Below are positions 31,292-33,899 of a DNA stretch of 33,899 nt, in pieces; the first letter of the stretch is position 1; every line of letters starts with the position of its first letter. The stretch is from positions 1-33,899 of the IMG/VR virus record IMGVR_UViG_3300042884_001392; one strand, given 5' to 3'. A program made the position numbers and the translations under genes. Below the pieces are notes generated by a model. The model was given only the letters and a program-made list of their open reading frames with translations. It had not been told where the DNA came from and did no database searches. This stretch comes from a virus.

Positions 31292-33364
31292 CTAAATGAA
31301 CTGCCCGAACTTCCATGCTCTTCGCGATTCGTCCTCGGCAATTTCAAATCTTTGCTTAGCCATGAGATTTGCGTACATGCTTACAACAGCACCACGGAAG
31401 GAGGCAGCCCTTTCTTCCTCGCCCATCACGGATAGCGAGTTGAACATCATCGAAGATATTTGATTGAAGTTGTCAAGATTCATGCTCTTGATGCGTGACA
31501 TCTGTGAATCAATCTGGGCATTGAGGTCCGACTGATTTATGCTCTTTTCAGACTTCTGACCGTATCCATCATTGTACGTATTAAACGCATCCTGAATGAT
31601 TGCCGATATAACAGGCCTTATGTCCTCGTCCATTTGCTTGTCCCAAACCTCGGGGGAGAGTATTGAGTCAATTTCTAGAGTTCCAGCAAACAGCGACTTC
31701 TTTGCCTTCGAACCGCTTGCCTTCTCAAGCACAACTCTTTGCTGTCTCTCGATAACTCGCTCAATGCTTCTGTTGAGAATCTCGTTCCATCTCGTTAGCG
31801 ATTCTGCGCTTTTTGCCTGCAACTCGCTCTCGATTGACTTGTACATCATTCCGCCTGTTGGAACAGATGCGGCTCCGCCTGGAACTGGCTCTGCGGTTGT
31901 TGCAACAGCAGCAAGTGCTTCTGGTGGAATCGTGCTTTGGGCTAGCTGGTCTGGAGCCGGAGCGACTGGTGATTCAACTTGCGCTAGTGCACCTTGCATT
32001 GTATTTGGGTCAAGTGGTGGCTGTCCTTCTGCGCCAGGGATTGGAGCTTCTGGCATTGGTGCTCCAGGGACTGGCGCGCCAGGGACGCCAGGTGCGCCAC
32101 CCATCTCTGCTGACGGAGCTGTTTCCATCTTCTTTTTTGTGTTTGCGATTGGAATCAAGTTTGGATTCATCAACAACGAATCGGCTAGGTCGGCTTCAAC
32201 TTCTTTTCTTCCGGAGCCTGCTCTGTACTCGTTGTTGCTGATAAGGCCAGTCTGGAACTCCTGCATCAGGTATCTTTCACGCTCTTGCTTGTAGAGCTGA
32301 AGGATTGGAACTTCACTTGTATCGAAGTCAACGTAGTACTCATCATCGAGTTCATCCAATGAGCGAGCAAGTGGCTCAAGGTGCGGAAGCATTGTTTCCA
32401 TCCAGAACACACGAATTTCTTCGCTTGCATTGCTGAAGGTTCTTCCCGCAGCGTTTCCAATTACTGACTCTGGAACACCAAATGATGCAAGGATTTCTTC
32501 CTTTGTAATCTGTCGCATCTGAGCGTACGCAACGTCTCTTGGCGACGCAGAAGTGTCCACATAGTCAACGCCATCGTCAGCAGAGATAACCGTCGTATGA
32601 CCCGCTCTTCCGATGTTCCCACGGAATCTGCTCTTTAATTCTTCCTTGTCATCGTCTTCGATTTCTCCACGCAAAACGAGCAGACCACCAGGTCTACCGT
32701 CGTTGAGTAGATAGTTTCTGTTGTACAGCTTTGCAAGATTTTCAATTTCAATTGCAACACCAGCCGACTCAAGAGGCGTAAGTGACAAATATGGGTCAAG
32801 AGGGTGAGGTCTTCTAATCCAGCAAACATCCTCTGGTTTCATTATGATTTTTTGACCGTAAGGCATTTGTACTTCGTACCCAGAAACAAACTTCTTTGCA
32901 TCTGGAATTGGCGCTGTTGATTGAGGGGGCAAAAGGTTAAGACCAATTATTCTTCCGTCTCTACCACGAACTTTTTCAATGAAAACACCGCGTGTACCCA
33001 GCAAGAGTTGAGCGGACATTCTGTATCGGAAAATAAATGAGTTTTCACCAACGTTTGATTTAGTGTTTAGGACTTCAAGCAAAGAGTTGTTTTTTGCTCT
33101 GTTTCCAATAAGCACCTCTCCGTCTGGAGAATTGTCTTTACGAAGAATGATTGGGAGTCGTGCTTGGTTCCCAGCGATTGCATCGATGCATCTTGCAACC
33201 CAGGTAACCTTCTGCATGCCTTCGCGGTATGCGCGCTCAACATCCCATGAGTCTCTATAAGGTCGTCCTGCATAACTTGGGTTCTGCGCTATGGGCGCAC
33301 CAGGTCCAAGCTCCTTGGATTGTGCGTTTGCGAGCGATTTATTGCTCGATTGATTCCATGCCAT
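31292..33364 (-). CDS. Portal protein (HK97-type)
   Basis: A 690-aa phage portal of the HK97/PF04860 type, forming the dodecameric DNA channel at the head vertex. Recognisable segments: WVARCIDAIAGNQARLPI near residue 55, FRYRMSAQLLLGTRGVFIEK, LLPPQSTAPIPD, EDVCWIRRPHPLDPYLSLTP, LESAGVAIEIENLAKLYNRN, and ASFGVPESVIGNAAGRTFSN with EEIRVFWMETMLPHLEPLA and LISNNEYR, which are the portal signatures. The region from about 420 to 510 is Pro/Ala/Gly-rich low complexity, and the C-terminal ~180 residues are helical and longer than in a typical portal (about 400-500 aa). It starts two bases after the small membrane protein gene. Confidence 0.92.
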   Translation of the reverse strand: MAWNQSSNKSLANAQSKELGPGAPIAQNPSYAGRPYRDSWDVERAYREGMQKVTWVARCIDAIAGNQARLPIILRKDNSPDGEVLIGNRAKNNSLLEVLNTKSNVGENSFIFRYRMSAQLLLGTRGVFIEKVRGRDGRIIGLNLLPPQSTAPIPDAKKFVSGYEVQMPYGQKIIMKPEDVCWIRRPHPLDPYLSLTPLESAGVAIEIENLAKLYNRNYLLNDGRPGGLLVLRGEIEDDDKEELKSRFRGNIGRAGHTTVISADDGVDYVDTSASPRDVAYAQMRQITKEEILASFGVPESVIGNAAGRTFSNASEEIRVFWMETMLPHLEPLARSLDELDDEYYVDFDTSEVPILQLYKQERERYLMQEFQTGLISNNEYRAGSGRKEVEADLADSLLMNPNLIPIANTKKKMETAPSAEMGGAPGVPGAPVPGAPMPEAPIPGAEGQPPLDPNTMQGALAQVESPVAPAPDQLAQSTIPPEALAAVATTAEPVPGGAASVPTGGMMYKSIESELQAKSAESLTRWNEILNRSIERVIERQQRVVLEKASGSKAKKSLFAGTLEIDSILSPEVWDKQMDEDIRPVISAIIQDAFNTYNDGYGQKSEKSINQSDLNAQIDSQMSRIKSMNLDNFNQISSMMFNSLSVMGEEERAASFRGAVVSMYANLMAKQRFEIAEDESRRAWKFGQFI

Positions 33365-33366
33365 AT

Positions 33367-33567
33367 TTACTCAAGACCTAATAGGAAGCCGAAAAAACCA
33401 CACGTTATGCCTGCCACTATCAGCCCGGCAGGTAGAAAAATCATTGCCGCACCAATACTGGTAAACAGTATAAATGAAATCATGAGCAAGTTGGCGAAGG
33501 TAGCCCGTTTAAATAAAGATTTGACGCGCGATGGCAAGGATTTAATCCTGAGCAGTAATTTTGACAT
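33367..33567 (-). CDS. Small membrane protein, 66 aa
   Basis: Start chosen at ATG 33567, with AGGTG just upstream; the frame extends further upstream without a good start. The N-terminus is basic (KLLLRIKSLPSRVKSLFKRA), followed by two hydrophobic segments (NLLMISFILFTSIGAAMIF and AGLIVAGITCGFFGFLLG), so a two-pass inner-membrane protein with Arg/Lys inside. It is the first gene of the minus-strand head operon and ends two bases before the portal start. The role is unknown; a holin is conceivable from topology but the position next to the portal does not support it. Confidence 0.6.
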   Translation of the reverse strand: MSKLLLRIKSLPSRVKSLFKRATFANLLMISFILFTSIGAAMIFLPAGLIVAGITCGFFGFLLGLE

Positions 33568-33620
33568 ATCACCTACAGTAGCGCATTCCGTGCTTAACTG
33601 TATCAAGAGGCAAATTAAAT
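33568..33620. promoter_or_regulatory. Divergent gap between head operon and terminase
   Basis: These 53 bases separate the minus-strand head operon from the plus-strand terminase gene, so promoters for both should lie here or inside the coding sequences. I see a ribosome site for the terminase (AAGAGG, 33605-33610) and AGGTG for the minus gene, but no convincing -35/-10 pair on either strand. Confidence 0.3.
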
Positions 33621-33899
33621 ATGACAACAAATTGGAATCAGGTTCTGGAGTATCTTCAACCAAAGATGCCACCCTTCTGCCCTGAAGAGCCGTCAATAAA
33701 TCAGAAAGTTTTTTTGCGAACAAACTCTATTGAGGCATTGTTTGGGGGAGCGGCAGGCGGTGGAAAGTCTTCTGCTCTACTCATGTCTGCCTTGCAGTAC
33801 GTGGATGTTCCCAACTATTCCGCAATTCTCTTTCGTCGAACTTTTGCCGACTTGTCACTTCCTGGAGCGTTGATGGACCGCTTTAAGTCGTGGGTTGCT
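33621..33899 (+). CDS. Terminase large subunit, N-terminal part
   Basis: The first 93 codons of a large terminase run off the right edge. The ATPase start is clear: an adaptor stretch (NQKVFLRTNSIEALFGGAAG), then Walker A GGAAGGGKSSALLM, followed by YSAILFRRTFADLSLPGALM, which matches the 'RRT...L..sL' region after the P-loop in terminases. The enzyme cuts concatemeric DNA and drives it through the portal. AAGAGG lies 10 bases before ATG 33621. It is transcribed away from the portal, whereas most phages have terminase and portal in the same direction. Walker B and the nuclease domain are outside the window. Confidence 0.92.
   Translation, partial: MTTNWNQVLEYLQPKMPPFCPEEPSINQKVFLRTNSIEALFGGAAGGGKSSALLMSALQYVDVPNYSAILFRRTFADLSLPGALMDRFKSWVA

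Noticed and set aside
31596-32294. A 232-codon open frame on the plus strand
   Set aside because: Antisense to the Pro/Ala-rich part of the portal gene. Its Gly/Ala/Ser-rich composition reflects that tract.

Overview
This window looks like part of the genome of a tailed double-stranded DNA bacteriophage (Caudoviricetes) with an HK97-type head. It carries an HK97-type portal, a prohead protease, an HK97-fold major capsid protein, the start of a terminase large subunit, a tRNA cluster and several phage-borne metabolic genes. The host is not proven. The [3Fe-4S] ferredoxin is of the kind common in actinobacteria, and several virion-protein motifs are ones I associate with actinobacteriophages, so an actinobacterium of moderate GC (for example an uncultured freshwater or marine lineage) is my best guess. 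All family assignments come from reading translated sequence and recalled family signatures; no search was run.

Layout. Positions 1-2535 are mostly plus strand: the end of one HNH endonuclease, a complete HNH endonuclease, four good tRNAs (Arg-TCT, Asn-GTT, Ser-TGA, Thr-TGT) plus one aberrant tRNA-like gene, a clavaminate synthase/asparagine oxygenase-like dioxygenase, and three small proteins. From 33567 down to 2537 nearly everything is on the minus strand and tightly packed, many genes overlapping by 1-8 bases. In transcription order: small membrane protein, portal, a 3182-aa polyprotein beginning with a prohead protease, an acidic DUF6582-like protein, a 2548-aa giant protein, four or five virion-type proteins of unknown function, the major capsid protein, and a strong intrinsic terminator. 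Then come an Asp/Asn beta-hydroxylase-like enzyme, a repeat-rich DUF6321-like protein, a staphylococcal-nuclease-like protein, a ferredoxin and an ATP-grasp-like protein. The terminase starts at 33621 on the plus strand, divergent from the portal.

The most interesting feature is the pair of giant proteins between portal and capsid. The 3182-aa protein starts with a prohead protease (H64, S128). It is then punctuated about 16 times by the short motif [L/F/M]-S-S-G-[R/K or other], which falls between recognisable modules: a cysteine cluster, proline-rich linker, two sigma-region-4-like helix-turn-helix repeats, a complete ArdC-like antirestriction module (ssDNA-binding plus zinc-peptidase part), a WYL-like domain, coiled coil, and more. 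The same motif occurs about four times in the 2548-aa protein, and a related LSSR lies at residues 94-97 of the capsid protein, where HK97-type capsids lose their delta domain. My model (inference) is that the protease cuts at these motifs during head maturation. It would release a set of internal head proteins, including an antirestriction cargo, that could enter the cell with the DNA, by analogy with T4 internal proteins and P1 Dar proteins.
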